From positions 34,952,946 to 35,016,945 of the forward strand of contig NC_057926.1 of the NCBI RefSeq assembly GCF_018873765.1: 64,000 bases of DNA, read 5' to 3'. This document shows, one piece after another, positions 1 through 11,777 of the stretch. The number at the start of each line of letters is the position of its first letter. Position 1 is the stretch's first letter. A program made the translations under genes and the position numbers. The notes beneath the pieces are model-generated. The model was given only the letters and a program-made list of their open reading frames with translations. It was not told the origin of the DNA and ran no database searches. The DNA is from Telopea speciosissima (lineage: Eukaryota > Streptophyta > Magnoliopsida > Proteales > Proteaceae).

Positions 1-1960
1 ATTGTCAGAGTAGCAGATGGTTGTGGTAGTGCAAGCTGAATAGTGATGCAAGCAGGGCAGTGGTTGGGTTGGGTGATTTCATCAATGGGTTGGGGTTGGG
101 ATGATGGGAACAAGGTTTGGGTGCGGTGCAGGGTGTGGCTTGGTGTTCAAAGGTTAAGAATGGGGTGTTGCAAGAGGAAGAAGAAGAAGGGCAAAAGAGT
201 AAAAGGGTAAAATTGTTCTTTCTTTCTTTTTTGTTTTTTTTTGATAAATTGTTATTTCTTTTCCAAAACTAACAGAATTAGTACTCAGGGTTACGAAAAT
301 AATTTTTGAATTTCCAAAAGTGGTAGACATAATTGTTTGAATTCCCAAAGGTGATAGACGTAAATTTCCTTAAAATAAATTAATCAAGTTGTAGGCGTCA
401 CTGGTCTTTATCGGTGACCAGGCAATGTTGGATAAAAGGGGGCTGGCCACCGATTTTTACCGGAGATGGAGGCATATAGGCCCTAGGCCATCGGTGAGCA
501 GGGCGATAATGAGAGAAATTCTGTCTATGATTTCTGAAACAAATAAAAGGCCTAGGCCACCGGATACTACCAGCGGCCATCTGCGATCGATGACTATAGT
601 GGGTGAAACCTGCTGCGGCTTTTGCCGTCGAATGTGAGATGGTTGTGGCAGGAGAGTTTTTCTCTTTGCAGTTTCAGCAAACAAAAACAATTTTTTTTTC
701 ACCGACCTTCACCGGCGACGGTTTATGGAGACTCACCGACATCCATGGAGGCCAGCCCTCTGGTTCGGTCATGAGGTGAAGAAGATGGGGTATATCCCCA
801 TCATTTCTTGATTTATTGAGGACCTTTTGGTCCTTTGATTTATGTTTTAAAAATTTTGACCAAAAAAAAAAAAAAGATTTATGTTTTAAAAATAAAATCG
901 AAAACATAGGCAGCCCAATCAAGGCGCTGCTAACGTGCGCCAACCTGGAAAATCGACCCATTTTTTACCCAACCTGACCCTGTTTGACCGGTTCAGTCTA
1001 TGTTCGACTGGTTCTGGCTAGCTTGTTTCAGTTTGGCCGATCTGTATTTGGCTTGGTTTGGTTCATAATAAAGTTTGGTTCTTTCGAATTGTTGGTTCAT
1101 TTTGGTTTATAAATTGCTTACAGAAACTGTTTTGGTTGCTTTTGTTTATAATAATTAATTATGATAGAAACATTTTCTATAAAGTACTTCTGTAAAATGT
1201 TTCTGCCAGAAATATTTTTGAAAAACATATTCATAGAAACAGTTTTTCTGACTTCATTTTAAGCTGTTTTTTGACCAAATTTGAACCAATTTTTGGAGGG
1301 TACTTTGGAATAATGGGAGTATACATTATGGTCCTTTTGAAGTGTAATTAGTGCTCCATAATATGATATGAACACATTAAATTAAACTCAAAATGAAGGA
1401 CATTAGGGTATGTTTGGTTGCATTAGGACTACATTTATAAATAATTGGTGAATCTTTGCTTTATTTTAATGTTATGAGCATGCTAATTTATATTGTTATA
1501 TTATATTAAGAACCGAATCTAATTAAGAACCTCATAAGTAATGCAAACTCATAACATTATTATTGTCTAGTCTTGTAATTATAAAGTTACCATTAAGGGG
1601 ATTTGTATGCCGCATACTCTATTACTTGATTGCATAGAGATATTTAGGTAATTTTATAAATATGAAAGACATTAAAAATTTGCAATTTATGTACAACTAT
1701 TTTAGTGCATGCAAGTTGGGATAGGATAAGAACTATTCATCGTTAAGACAGTTGATGCCTACAGGTAAGGTTGTCTGATGAGATATATTTTTTGTCTTAT
1801 CATTTAGTTATAGACTATAGTTAGTTGCAACTGATGCCCATAGGTAAATTGTGACTGACATAAGTCTTATCATTGAGAATAAAATCTTATTATTTTTCAG
1901 TATAATGGTTGGAACTCTTTATATGCTACCTCAGAGCCATCTCTAATTTCCTCCATCATT
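1..1960. other. Intergenic, no gene recognised
   Basis: No supported coding region. Bases 398-720 are GC-richer, with repeated CCGG/CACCG text such as transposon leader regions show, but no protein family was recognised. Bases 960-1130 are rich in GGTTCGG/TTGGTTT-like text typical of degenerate hAT subterminal sequence. The rest is AT-rich. Confidence 0.4.
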
Positions 1961-1964
1961 GTAG

Positions 1965-2285
1965 GTGAAGCCACAGTTATTCGATCAGGCAATCTACAGG
2001 CTATTGAGGAGAATTATAATCATCTTGTGATTGAATCGGATAATAGGGTTCTAATCAACAATCTAAACGACGACTCGGTGAGCACCCCTCTCCTCCAACA
2101 TCAATGGTTCATATTGAGGAGAATTAGAGTCTTTCTCTTTTATTTTTGTTCCAAGGGAGGGAAACACTTTGGTTGCAGATTTCCTTGCCAAGGCCCAGTC
2201 AACAATATGTAGGACTTATTGGCCCCTTTCCACTCCATGTTTCTTGAAGCTTGTAATCCAGATTCCATGTGTAACACACGTTATC
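1965..2285 (+). pseudogene. RNase H-like (RVT_3) domain remnant
   Basis: A short, frameshifted fragment resembling the RNase H-like domain found in many plant LINE-derived proteins. One frame reads VIESDNRVLINNLND, the usual beta strand with catalytic Asp followed by the V/L-I-N-L stretch. Another frame about 130 bases later reads VADFLAKAQ, the usual C-terminal 'N-x-x-AD-x-LAK' signature. The two frames differ, so at least one frameshift separates them. A pyrimidine-AG lies just before the first block, so it may once have been an exon. No intact reading frame remains. The family call rests on these two short motifs only. Confidence 0.5.
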
Positions 2286-3212
2286 AACAACAAAGTTACA
2301 TTTACCCGGAAAAAAAAATCTTTCTGCTTATTAATTATATTGTTTCCTATTAATGGCTTGGCATGTAAGATATTAATACAAGCGGGCAACAAATAGATCC
2401 CTCTCCCAAAAGAAAAAAGAGGAAATTTAACCAAGAAATATGCATGAAAATATCTTAAGTATGTTCCCCCATTGTAACTTACACATTGTTAGTGTATGTA
2501 GGGGGGGACCCCAAGATGTTATCAAGCCAAAGCCGAAATCTATGGATCGTTATCAAATTTTTTGGGTAAAATACACGTACCCCCTATAATGCACCCAATA
2601 TTCCTCATGCCCGCCTAAGGTTTTGACAAATCCACATGCACCCCTTGAAAATTCCACGTTCCACCCCTACTTTTCACCTAAAGCCACTTAAGTCCATTTT
2701 AGGCATTAAATGCTAAAAACTGACCAAACTACCCTTTCTTCTATCTTTTCCAAAATTTGAAAAGACCTAATTGCCTTGACCTATTTGTTCATTATTTGGA
2801 AAGACCTTTTTGCCCTAACCCAATTTGAAAATACCCTTTTCCCCTTTCCCTTTCGCGATTGAACTCCCTCAACCCTAATTGCCCTTTCCCTTTTTGATCC
2901 GATCTTCAACCCCTCTGGCAACCATTCTTTTACTGTGAACTCTAAATTTATGTTGAATTTGACCGAAGGCCTTACGATCCAGATGAAATCCCCTGAGAGT
3001 GAAGCTCCCTCATCATCCTATCCTGCAAATTTCAGCAACCCAAGAAGCAATTAAGCCCATTGAAATTTATTGAATCGAAACATCAGAGAAAAATGAAAAA
3101 AATTCTATTAGAATGCAGTGAACAAGAACAATATCAAAAGGGGTGGGAAAAGCTTTCAAAACAGAAAAAAACCAGGAAAAAAAACTAAAAAATAAGGGAA
3201 GCTGAAACAAAC

Positions 3213-3350
3213 CATGAGAAAGTTCCAAGGCATTGTAGGCAAAAGCTCATTGAACAACTAGTTAAGACCCAAATTGTCGACCACCCAATTATCGCTATCA
3301 CAGTCGATAATCGTCTTGTCAAAATCGAAAACCACCACAATTCCAGCCAT
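3213..3350 (-). pseudogene. Captured exon 1 of a PS2/PEPC1-like HAD phosphatase
   Basis: Read on the minus strand from ATG 3350, 46 codons resemble the N-terminus of the plant inorganic pyrophosphatase/PHOSPHO-type HAD phosphatase family. They begin MAGIVVVFDFDKTIIDCDSD, which includes HAD motif I (DFDKT, two Asp and Thr), and end LLPTMPWNFLM just before a GT donor at 3212. A single in-frame TAG at codon 31 interrupts it. Only exon 1 is present; the rest of the phosphatase is absent. It sits wholly between the inverted arms of the 2564-4145 element, so it was most likely captured from a host gene together with its promoter. It cannot make an active enzyme as it stands. Confidence 0.75.
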
Positions 3351-3437
3351 TGTTGAATACAAGAAAATGATTACAGGAAGAATATCCAAAGAGTCACATA
3401 GTATTATCTTATGGAATTGGAGATTGAAGAGAATGGG

Positions 3438-3445
3438 TATTTATA
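3438..3445 (-). promoter_or_regulatory. TATA box of the captured phosphatase promoter
   Basis: TATAAATA on the minus strand, about 90 bases upstream of the captured ATG at 3350, with pyrimidine-rich sequence between. It fits a core promoter carried along with exon 1 inside the Mutator-like element. Confidence 0.5.
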
Positions 3446-4145
3446 ATGGGAGAGATAAGAGGCAGAGACATCAAGTAGGAGGGAAAAAGAGAAGGTTTCG
3501 TAGTTTGATTCCAAAGGAATATTACCCAAGTAGTTGTGCTTTGAACTGAATCTCTTTAGCATTTCTTCCTGATTTTTTGTGCCATTAATACAATTCATGG
3601 TGGAAGTTTGGATTTCTATCACCATCAGGATCAGGTCCACCATTATTGTGTACATCTCTTTCAATTACTACAATCCACAAGGTCATGCATTTTATGATCA
3701 ATTTGCAGGATAAGATGATGAGGGAGCTTCACTCTCAGGGAATTTTATCTGAGTCGTAAGGCCTCTGATCGAATTTGGCATAAATTTAGATTTCACAGCA
3801 GAAGAATGGTTGCCGAAGGGGTTTGAAGATCGGATCATAAAGGGAAAGGGCAATTAGGGTTGAGGGAGTTCTATCGCGAAAGGGAAAGGGGAAAATGGTA
3901 TTTTCAAATTAGGTTAGGGCAAAAAAGTCTTTCCAAATAATGAACAAATAGGTCAGGGCAATTAGAGAAGAAAGGGTAGTTTGGTCAGTTTTTAGCATCC
4001 AATGCCTAAAATGAACTTAAGTGGCTTTAGGTTGACAAGTAAGGGTGTTACGTGGAATTTTTAGGAGGTGCGTGTGGACTTGTTAGAACCTTAGGGAGGC
4101 ATGAGGAATATTGGGTGCATTATAGGGGGTACGTGTATTTTACCC

Positions 4146-4939
4146 TTTTTTTTTTTCTTTGAATAAAAGAGGGAGGGGGTTTGGATCCCAGCACCTATAA
4201 GGTCAAGGTATCTACAAGTCCGGTTATGTTCTGCTGCACATACGCTCGAAATTGGACACATGTCCCACGTATTCCTCAGAGGAAAAAAAAACATGTATCC
4301 AACACTGAGCATACATGGAGGGAGCCCCTCTCAGTCTCTAACACTTCAAGTCAAATAATGTTCAAATTAAGTGAACATATTTCCTTGTGGTCATCTAGCA
4401 ATGGGTTAATTTTCAATTAAATTAAACTTTGCCAAAGGTTAATATAATGCTTTGAAAATGATTTAAAATTTTCTTTCTTGTTTAGAATTGACAAGGGAAA
4501 GCTTCCTCTACTTGGTGGATCATATTGGTAAGATGGCTCATGACCTGTCACAATATTCTATTCCCATGTGGAAAAAATAGGGTGCCATATCTTTTTTTCA
4601 TTTCATTATTGCAAATTATGTTCGAAGTTCATTTTTGTGTGGGAAGGGTGAGAAAAGGAAATTTCCATCAAATTATTATAAAAGAAACAAAAATAAATAA
4701 ATAAATATATAAATACAAAGAGAAATCTCCACAACAAAATCAACGGCTTATTCCTATAGTCGAATCAAGCTGAAAGGAAAATCCGAAGAGAATACAAAAG
4801 GACCGAAGGCAGCCCAAAACAGCCAGTCTAAACAAGAAGACATTTTATATATCAAAGTTGCAAAATTCACTTCTTCATGAATGAAAAAGTAACAAAGAGA
4901 ACATCATCATCAACTGGCCACAGCTTGGGGTTAGGAGGA
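4146..4939. other. Intergenic / 3' flank of the PEARLI-4-like gene
   Basis: AT-rich, no coding region recognised. The part next to 4940 is the presumed 3' UTR of the minus-strand gene. Confidence 0.4.
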
Positions 4940-7292
4940 TTAAGGGATATCTAGAAGACCTTTCCCTACAGAATTTGCCCCCCATAAGGACACTGTCTCA
5001 ACTGCCTTAGCAAGTATCTTAGGGACACGTACCTTACTTTCAAGCTCTTTAGCTTTTTTCAATTTATCTTCTTTCAACTCAAAAGCCTTCTTGCTAAAAA
5101 TGCTTGAAATGGTGAGGTATCTTTGGATCTCTTCATCAAATTGTTTCAATTTAGCTCTCTCAGCTTCTCTCTTCATCTTCACCTCTAAAAGAATCTCAGC
5201 TGCAGCAATATTATAAGTAACTTCCTCTACACGTTGCCTTAACCAACCAACCTCCCATCCACTCTTCTCTGCATCCACCACTTCTTCTTGCCACTTCTTT
5301 ACTGTCTTTCTGTCCAAGCTATTATAACCTATTTTGTTCATCTCAAGGACTACTTTGCAGATAAGAGAAAATATGGCTGAACGAAACTGTAGTGATTGAA
5401 GGGCACTATTGACTCCAATGTCTCCATAACTATCCCATATAGCTTTTGCTGTGTCCATTAGGGCAGGTGCAACTTTGTAGGGCATTGTAGCAGATGCAGA
5501 TGGATGAGTAGATGTTGCTGCAAGTGAGGTATCTCCAGTATCACCTAAGATATCCCATTCGATAAAGGGATGTTCGATGTTTGATACTGAATGATGCAAT
5601 GGCGAACGGCGTCTTTGTGGTTCATTTGGATTAGTTCCTTGTTCAAGGAGAGGTGATGAGGCTTGGGTGACCTGTTTTTCCTCCATTTCTGCAAGGAAGT
5701 ATAATATTGAAATTAAGATCTTAATTCTATAATAATTGGGAAAATCTTGTGCTCACCAAGGTTGGTTACAACAAGATTGTAATCCCATTCACCGGAGAGG
5801 GGGGGAGAGGGTGGGAAAGGGTATCGGGAGGGTATTTTGGAACATACAAAACCCTTCTCTATTGGTGGAGGGAAACTTTGTCCTTGCTTTTTAAGACAAT
5901 GATTAAGTTTCAACTTGTATTAAAAGCCCCCTTTTACCCTTGCTTTTAATAATTTTTTGGAATAAAATAAAGGCAAAAAAAAAAAAAAAAAAAAAACAGA
6001 GTAAGGTTACAACTTCTTGATTCACCTATATGATGATAACAAGATCCACCCATCATAATTTATTAGTGTTTTAAAACGTGAAAAATCATTTAGACTAATT
6101 AAGTGGATACCCATGCAGCCGGAGTGGAATACCCGGACCGTTTAGGGTTATAATTTTGTGGGAGAGGTTTTCCCTTGTTACCAGTGTGAGAAGGAATTTA
6201 CACGCCATACCCAATTAATGTTCTAGAAAAAGCATGGTACATGTGGAGTCCACTTTTTCAAAAGAGATAAAAATAAGGGAAAGAAATCGACAATAGCCCT
6301 CTAGAGCCGTTACATGCACTATGGCCAATAGGAGCATGCACAAGAAAAGCCTTGGGCAGGATTTCTGCCTTTTCCATGGGGGCAGCGTGGTAATTTCATG
6401 CCCTTCTGGGTCTAGGTGCAAGATCCGCGCGGACCACGTTACTAGGTAGCATTCTTTTCCCCTAAAATAAATAAAAATAAACCTACATGTGTGGAACCCT
6501 CACTTTTTATGAGAGTGTTAAAAATGTAAGTAAAGTTCTACTTTGCTGTTTTGGTTAAATGAGGTTTGATTCGACTATTTCCAACTGATCTCTAGCTAGT
6601 CGGAAATCATATCTGGATAATAAAAATAAGGGAAAGAAGGCTGTTTGGTTGCACCTCCCTACGCCCAGACACATGGGTGGCGAAATGACCACCCAATCCC
6701 CCATATTTGATGCTTGGGCATGTGCTCCCATTGGTTCCCGCATTGGCATAGGAGCCACACGATCAAGTAGCATTCTCTAAAGGAAATAAATGAGGACGGA
6801 GAATCAATCAGGTGGTGATAGATCAAAAACCAATCCCAAATGGGTAATTAAGTTGATCTGATCACCAAATTCTCGATCTCAGGCACTCATTTCTGATACT
6901 TAATTTATAGGAGAAATGCTCTGTGTGGGACACAAGGGCCATACCCAGACACATGGGGTTGCAAAAATGACTGGCACGCCTCCATTAATGGCAGAAATTC
7001 CATCCCCAATGTGCCAGTGTGTGGGCTCTCATTGGCTATTGTGTATGGCATGGCCCCTACGTCCCACGTACAGAACACTCTTCCTAATTTATATTAGCAC
7101 CAATTCAAAAAGATTAGAAGAACACTCACCATTTTCCTTATGCTCAAATTGATATTGTAGTACTGTTTCATCGTTATTGATTGAATTCCCTTGGGGAACA
7201 TTTGGTGGATCTCTGTCTGCTATCGGCCCATTAGCTTTACTTGAATATTCTTCAAGGGGCGGTAGCGGCTCAGCTGGCGGTGGCTCTTCCAT
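4940..7292 (-). CDS. PEARLI-4 (phospholipase-like) family protein, two exons
   Basis: Two exons join in phase: 7292-7130 (54 codons plus one base, ending aatG|GTGAGT) and 5688-4940 (after the acceptor CCTTGCAG). The product is 303 residues. An in-frame TGA lies just upstream of ATG 7292, which supports that start. The first about 120 residues are Pro/Ser-rich and disordered-looking. Then follow a helical block with YGDIGVNSALQSLQFRS and VGWLRQRVEEV, and a Lys/Glu-rich coiled coil (about residues 225-285). The GDI...LQS...RS and VGWLR motifs match the plant PEARLI-4 family, whose 'phospholipase-like' name does not imply proven enzyme activity. No catalytic site is visible. The 1441-base intron contains several MITEs. 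Family assignment is from motif memory and moderate; the gene structure is firmer. Confidence 0.65.
6276..6775. repeat. Two MITE-like copies ending in AGAATGCTAC
   Basis: Two related segments in the intron of the PEARLI-4-like gene, about 6276-6462 and 6630-6775. Each starts with AAGGGAAAGAA and ends with the complement of AGAATGCTAC, and each holds the inner text 'cagacacatggg' or similar. They belong with 6910-7084, 7880-8050 and 8110-8284. The boundaries are approximate. Confidence 0.5.
6910..7084. mobile_element. 175-bp MITE with 9-bp target duplication
   Basis: The element is flanked by perfect copies of TAATTTATA (6901-6909 and 7085-7093). Its ends are inverted: GGAGAAATGCTCTGT on the left and, on the complement, GGAAGAGTGTTCTGT on the right. 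A 9-bp duplication is the Mutator superfamily signature. It lies in the intron of the PEARLI-4-like gene, its right end 45 bases from the exon 1 donor at 7129. Confidence 0.75.
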
Positions 7293-7299
7293 CGATCTT

Positions 7300-7880
7300 G
7301 ATCTTCACAGTGGTGGGATGGATATGGAGCTCCTAGGAATGCATATTTTCCTGTGTTGTCTCAGAACTTGAACAAACAATTGCTAAAGCCAGTGATGGAG
7401 TTTGGAACTTAACCTTTCCAACTGAAGCTATATACCAAATTCCATCTAGGTAGCAGTAGTTGATTCAATTCATCTACTCAAGCCATGAAGGGGGAAAAAA
7501 GGCATTAAAAGGACAATTTTCAGGTCAACTTTCAATACATGCTCTATGTTGGTCACCCCAGTCCCAAGCATGCTGGTGCATATCTTCATGGAAAATGGCT
7601 TCTGCTTGCTATAGAGTTAGACATTTGACCCACTGTCATTAATTTAATAGATCACTCTATTCTTGTTTTATTTACAATTAATATTTGTTACTAGAAACAA
7701 TGGACAAGGAAGTTGTTAATGTTTGACTTTACATTGCATGAATGGAGTTGTCAGTTCTTATCATAGAAATCAATATAGATAATTATCATCTCAATCTTTA
7801 CCATAAAGAAATTGAAATAAAGAATATTCCTTAATTTCATTAGATTAGAATTAAGCTAAAATTAATTAAGATTTGTTCCT
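7300..7880. other. Upstream region of the PEARLI-4-like gene
   Basis: Non-coding. It holds a candidate TATA box on the minus strand (TATATAG, about 7427-7434), about 135 bases upstream of ATG 7292. Nothing else was recognised. Confidence 0.4.
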
Positions 7881-8290
7881 TAAAGGGAGAAAGAACGCCA
7901 CCCGGTCGCACCAGACATGCTGCCCTACACCTTGACACAGGGGTGCACGAAATGACCACCACACCCTAGTCATTTCCGGGGTTCTAAGGAGTGCGGCGGT
8001 CATTTCGTGCTCCCCTATGCCAAGGAGCAGGGGCAGCATGCGTTCCGTAACCTGTTGGTGTTCTCTTTCCTATTTTTCCCCGGCTTCTCTCTCTCTCTCT
8101 CTTATATAGGGAAGAAGAATGCTACCCGATCATGTGGCCCCTGCATCAACATGGGGGCCAATGAAGGGTGTGCAGGGGCATTGACTAGGGGGATTTTTTT
8201 ATTTTGAAAAAAAGATGGGGTAGTCATTTTAGAGGGATTGTGTCTAGGCGCACGCTGCAAGCGACCAAGCAACATTCTTTTTCCTATATA
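7880..8290. mobile_element. Two related MITEs (AGAATGCTACC family)
   Basis: The clearer copy is 8110-8284: the left end GGGAAGAAGAATGCTACC and the complement of the right end, GGAAAAAGAATGTTGC, are imperfect inverted repeats in a TATATA-rich flank. A second segment at about 7880-8050 (AAAGAACGCCACCCGGTCGC ...) has the same internal vocabulary and an internal inverted repeat around 'catttcgtgc'. Neither has coding capacity. Confidence 0.55.
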
Positions 8291-8618
8291 TAATAAAGCT
8301 ACTAGGGAAGTCGTGTAGTAAAAAATATAATAAAAAAATTATCTAATCGTCTCTTGTGCACATTATATAATTGTTTAAAATTGTTTTACAATAACATTTT
8401 GTAAAGGGAACAACTTCTTGTCACTAAAGTGGTGAATTAACAAGTCGTAACCTTCTTTTAATTGCCCCTTGTTCTATTCACAAATGTTACTTAATGCACG
8501 GGTAGGGAAGAGTTTTCAAAAGTTGAAAATCATTCAGCATTAATGAACTTTTTTATATGAAATGACAAGTTTAATCCTCATTGGAGAAAAAAAATGTATA
8601 CCAAGTACATACCGAACG

Positions 8619-8792
8619 TCGTGCTGCATGCAACTCCCAGGTCTCCATCTCAGCATAGATGTCCATCTAATGGTTGGACATCGAGCCCGATTCAAATTTG
8701 AATTTTGAGCGATATTTTTAAGGAGCTTGATGGCCAACCATTGGATGGACATCTATACTGAGGTGGCGACCTGGGAGTTGCATGCAGCACGA
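8619..8792. repeat. Foldback MITE, 58-bp arms
   Basis: The left arm 8619-8677 (GTCGTGCTGCATGCAACTCC...) pairs with the right arm 8734-8792 with few mismatches, leaving a loop of about 56 bases. A perfect-looking stem of this length is typical of a MITE. No flanking duplication was identified. Confidence 0.75.
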
Positions 8793-8799
8793 TGGCGGC

Positions 8800-10004
8800 A
8801 CAACTCCAAGCCACAGAGGATCTAAATCCCCTTTTACACCATTGTTGTAACTCATTTATTGAAGTAGGATTCGGCCAAAGGAGATTGAAAAGACCAAGAA
8901 ATTAAAGCTTGCCAAATATTCGTTGAGGAGTTACAACTCAAGAATATGAGTGAAGCTCTCCTCCTCTTTTAAACACGGAGAGCATTACGAGGCTACCAAA
9001 TGCCATATGACTAAATGAGTGAAGCTTGCCAAACCCATGGTGGCTTTGTCTCCTCCTTTCGAAGTACTTCTCAAGCAGATTTAACTGTGAATGCTCCTGA
9101 TTGAGAAAGCTACCAAATGCCATATTTACCATAATTAGGGAATATGTAATACAAAAAAAATAAAAAAATAAAATTTTTGCATATTTGCTATATTTTCTGA
9201 ATGTGAATATGAAATGTGATATTAATCACTTTTTAACATGTCCATGTATGTGAAAATCATCTTATGATTTTTTATGTATTTGTTTGATATATTTCATTAC
9301 TTTCCATAATTAGGGAGTATGTGTTTTAATGCACATATTATAATGTGTTTAGGTTAAGGAGTTACATTACTTTGTATATGTGATGTAGATCATTAAGAAT
9401 TACCCAAAAACAAAAAAAAAATGTACATCATTAAGACATATCATAGTGTATATTCTATAAGAGTTTGTGCAGAAAGTACATTTTTACCCTTCAAGGTTAT
9501 TTTGGTCATTTCACTAAGTGTAAGGCAAAACTGTTTTTTCAGCATCAAAACTTTGCATATATTCACTATATGTATTAGGATGTTTAACATCATTTTCAAA
9601 GTTTTTTTTTGGGATTTCAAAGTGCATGTTTTGACACATTTACCATTTTACCCTTTTGGGGTAATTTGGTCATTTTCCACAATGTCAGGCCCTAGAGTCA
9701 AACTCTATTTTGTATGTGGATTTCAATACATTTCCAAATTGAATCCTAAGTATTTGGTTACATGTACACCCATTTTGGAAAATTTCAATGCATTATCATT
9801 CATTTTTCATAAATTAGGGCACAATTCTTGGGAGGGATTTTGTCACTCTATTTTCCTGTTTTAAGTTTTAACATTTATAAATATGTTTCAAACATAAAAA
9901 TTGCAAAGAGGATGGTTCTGAATGGAGGATCTTGGAGGTAGCAGCAGGGTGATTCAATTTGTGAAGTAATAATTTAATTAAATGAAGAACAAGTAGAGGG
10001 GTAA
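8800..10004. other. Intergenic, AT-rich
   Basis: No supported gene. A 147-codon open frame at 9421-9864 has low-complexity Phe/Ile-rich content and sits in repeat-like sequence with the phrase 'ttttggtcattt'. It is not considered coding. Confidence 0.4.
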
Positions 10005-10180
10005 TTTGGGTCCGGTTCCTCTCTAGGGCGATCAGCGTCCAGGGAGTACTTAGGGGGCATCCAAGGGTTGGGCTGTGCCACACACATCTCGGTGCACGCC
10101 TAGGGATGTGTACAGCATAGTCCAATGGCTGGATACCTCCTGGGCATGCTGGGGTCCCTAGAGAGGAGCTAAATCCGGGT
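10005..10180. repeat. Foldback MITE (GGTTCCTCTCTAGGG family)
   Basis: Imperfect inverted arms: the left contains GGGTCCGGTTCCTCTCTAGG, and the complement of the right reads GGATTTAGCTCCTCTCTAGG. Matching inner blocks (CATCCAAGGGTTGG and TATCCAGCCATTGG) follow. Partial relatives occur at about 13083-13147 and 48860-48920. Confidence 0.65.
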
Positions 10181-10506
10181 AATTTAGCTAATTAATAACA
10201 AATAACCACACACATTAAAACATGATAAAGATAGATTAAGTTACATAAAAGAATAATATTACAGTTATATATTTCCTCTTGAACCAACTAACAAAGCTTA
10301 TAAGGGAAACTGATTTTAAAGTATTAGAAAAAAAAAAAAAAAACAGAAGAAAAAATTAAATTTTCTTAAAGAATAGTAGATTATGTAAAGTCTTTATGAA
10401 AAACAATTGAATATTTATGGTACTTAAGAAATTAATCTGATATTAAATAAATAAAAACTTACAAATACTTATTAATAAGTTAACTTCTAACAGTAAATTT
10501 GAGTAG

Positions 10507-10514
10507 TATAAATT
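10507..10514 (+). promoter_or_regulatory. Candidate TATA box of the ECA1-like gene
   Basis: TATAAATT about 100 bases upstream of the ATG at 10616, at a plausible distance for a short 5' UTR. Confidence 0.45.
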
Positions 10515-10615
10515 TGTTATCAAGGTAAAGGTAATTCATCCTAAGCAATACCCATTCCATTAGGAAAAAAAATTAAAAGAAAAAGGTAAATCTTCGCGTA
10601 AATTAAGCAATTAAG

Positions 10616-11131
10616 ATGGCGAATTTCATGAATAGTCTTTCTGTGTTGATACTAATGTTCGTATTAATCTTCGAGTGCATGTTAATTGTACCTGGAGTAG
10701 TTTCAACACCAGCTCCAACACAAGAAATAATAGACATTACTAATCTTCCACCTCAAAGTGTTGAAGTAGCTTATCTTGAATCACCAGATTCAGAAATAGC
10801 TCCTGATGAGGCTCAACCAGGGTATTTTGAATACCTAGATAATTGCACAAAACAGATACCTGAAGAATGTGGTACAAATATAATTGGTGGGTTGTTTGGA
10901 GATGTTGTTGTTAGTAAATATTGTTGCATAAATCTTGTAGAAATGGGTCAAGATTGCCATTTTGCATTGGTGAAAGAATTTGGTAAGTTGAAGGTTGACA
11001 AGAAAGAACCATATTATAAGAAAATAGAGTATTTTAAGTATTTTCTTCCAAAGACTGGACCAGGAGTGTGGAACCATTGTGTTAAAATTGTCAAAGGGAT
11101 TGATGTAGCACCTTCTCCATCTCTTTTCTAA
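10616..11131 (+). CDS. ECA1 gametogenesis-related / prolamin-like secreted protein
   Basis: A single-exon gene of 171 residues. An N-terminal hydrophobic stretch (about residues 8-28, LSVLILMFVLIFECMLIVPG) is a clear signal peptide. The mature part has six cysteines at 77, 85, 103, 104, 114 and 155, in the order C...EEC...CC...GxDCH...C. This spacing is that of the plant prolamin-like (DUF1278/ECA1) family, to which the egg-cell-secreted EC1 proteins belong. The segment between signal and Cys domain is acidic and Pro-rich. Members are small secreted proteins often expressed in gametophyte or seed tissues, but nothing here shows the tissue. The start is set by ATG directly before the signal peptide. 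An AATAATAATAAAAA stretch near 11181 could serve polyadenylation. The frame is intact. Confidence 0.85.
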   Translation: MANFMNSLSVLILMFVLIFECMLIVPGVVSTPAPTQEIIDITNLPPQSVEVAYLESPDSEIAPDEAQPGYFEYLDNCTKQIPEECGTNIIGGLFGDVVVSKYCCINLVEMGQDCHFALVKEFGKLKVDKKEPYYKKIEYFKYFLPKTGPGVWNHCVKIVKGIDVAPSPSLF

Positions 11132-11739
11132 TTCTCCTCTCAGATGTTATTTACTTTACAGATGATGAGTTTCTAGATCAATAATAATAAAAAGGGAGAT
11201 ATTATATGGAACCAATTGCTTGTACTTGATCTTCCACTATTAAAGAAAAAAAATGTTTCTTGTTTTTAACTTAACAGTTAAAGTAATAAAAATACAATTT
11301 TAAAATTTTATTCAATTATTAATTTCGTGGGTAATACAAAATTAATTCACCTATATCTCTCCATACCCCTCTCCATCAATGTGCTCTGGTAGCTTCTTGT
11401 AGAAAAAATGAAGAAGTTTATATGAGACGACTTATCTATTGTACTAACATGGTAAAATAGTGTATCGAAGTGTAGTTGACGTTTCAAGATGTTGATGTAG
11501 GCTGAGACGTGCCATTTGACACTCTCCTAATTAAAGTCAATATTTGGTGCATCTAGGCTTGAATGCAAAACTGATTCCAAATAGCATAGTTTTTGCTTTT
11601 TGGCAGTAAACATGCACTCATCTGATTCGCTCTTTCGAGTATGTCGGAATTGTGCTAAAGCGACACAAGATGCAAATGAAAAGTTCAATCGGCAAAACAT
11701 TGTTCTGGTTTTAATGGGGCAACACAACAATATGTAATT

Positions 11740-11741
<2 letters not shown>

Positions 11742-11776
<35 letters not shown>
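11742..11776. repeat. (GA)n microsatellite
   Basis: An uninterrupted GA dinucleotide run of about 35 bases. Confidence 0.95.

Positions 11777-11777
<1 letters not shown>

Larger units (their letters stand above)
2564..4145. mobile_element. Mutator-like foldback element carrying a captured gene fragment
   Basis: The ends are long inverted repeats: left arm about 2564-3030, right arm about 3701-4145, both opening with GGGTAAAATACACGTACCC and similar along most of their length (roughly 450 bases each). Long arms of this kind are typical of non-autonomous Mutator-like elements. Two other elements in this window (43911-45441 and 45582-46907) have the same style of terminus, the latter with a perfect 9-bp target duplication. 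Here both flanks are T-runs, so a target duplication cannot be judged. The interior (3031-3700) holds the promoter and first exon of a HAD-phosphatase gene on the minus strand. There is no transposase. Confidence 0.85.

Noticed and set aside
9421-9864. 147-codon open frame
   Set aside because: Phe/Ile/Ser-rich low-complexity content, no family motif, repeat-like surroundings.
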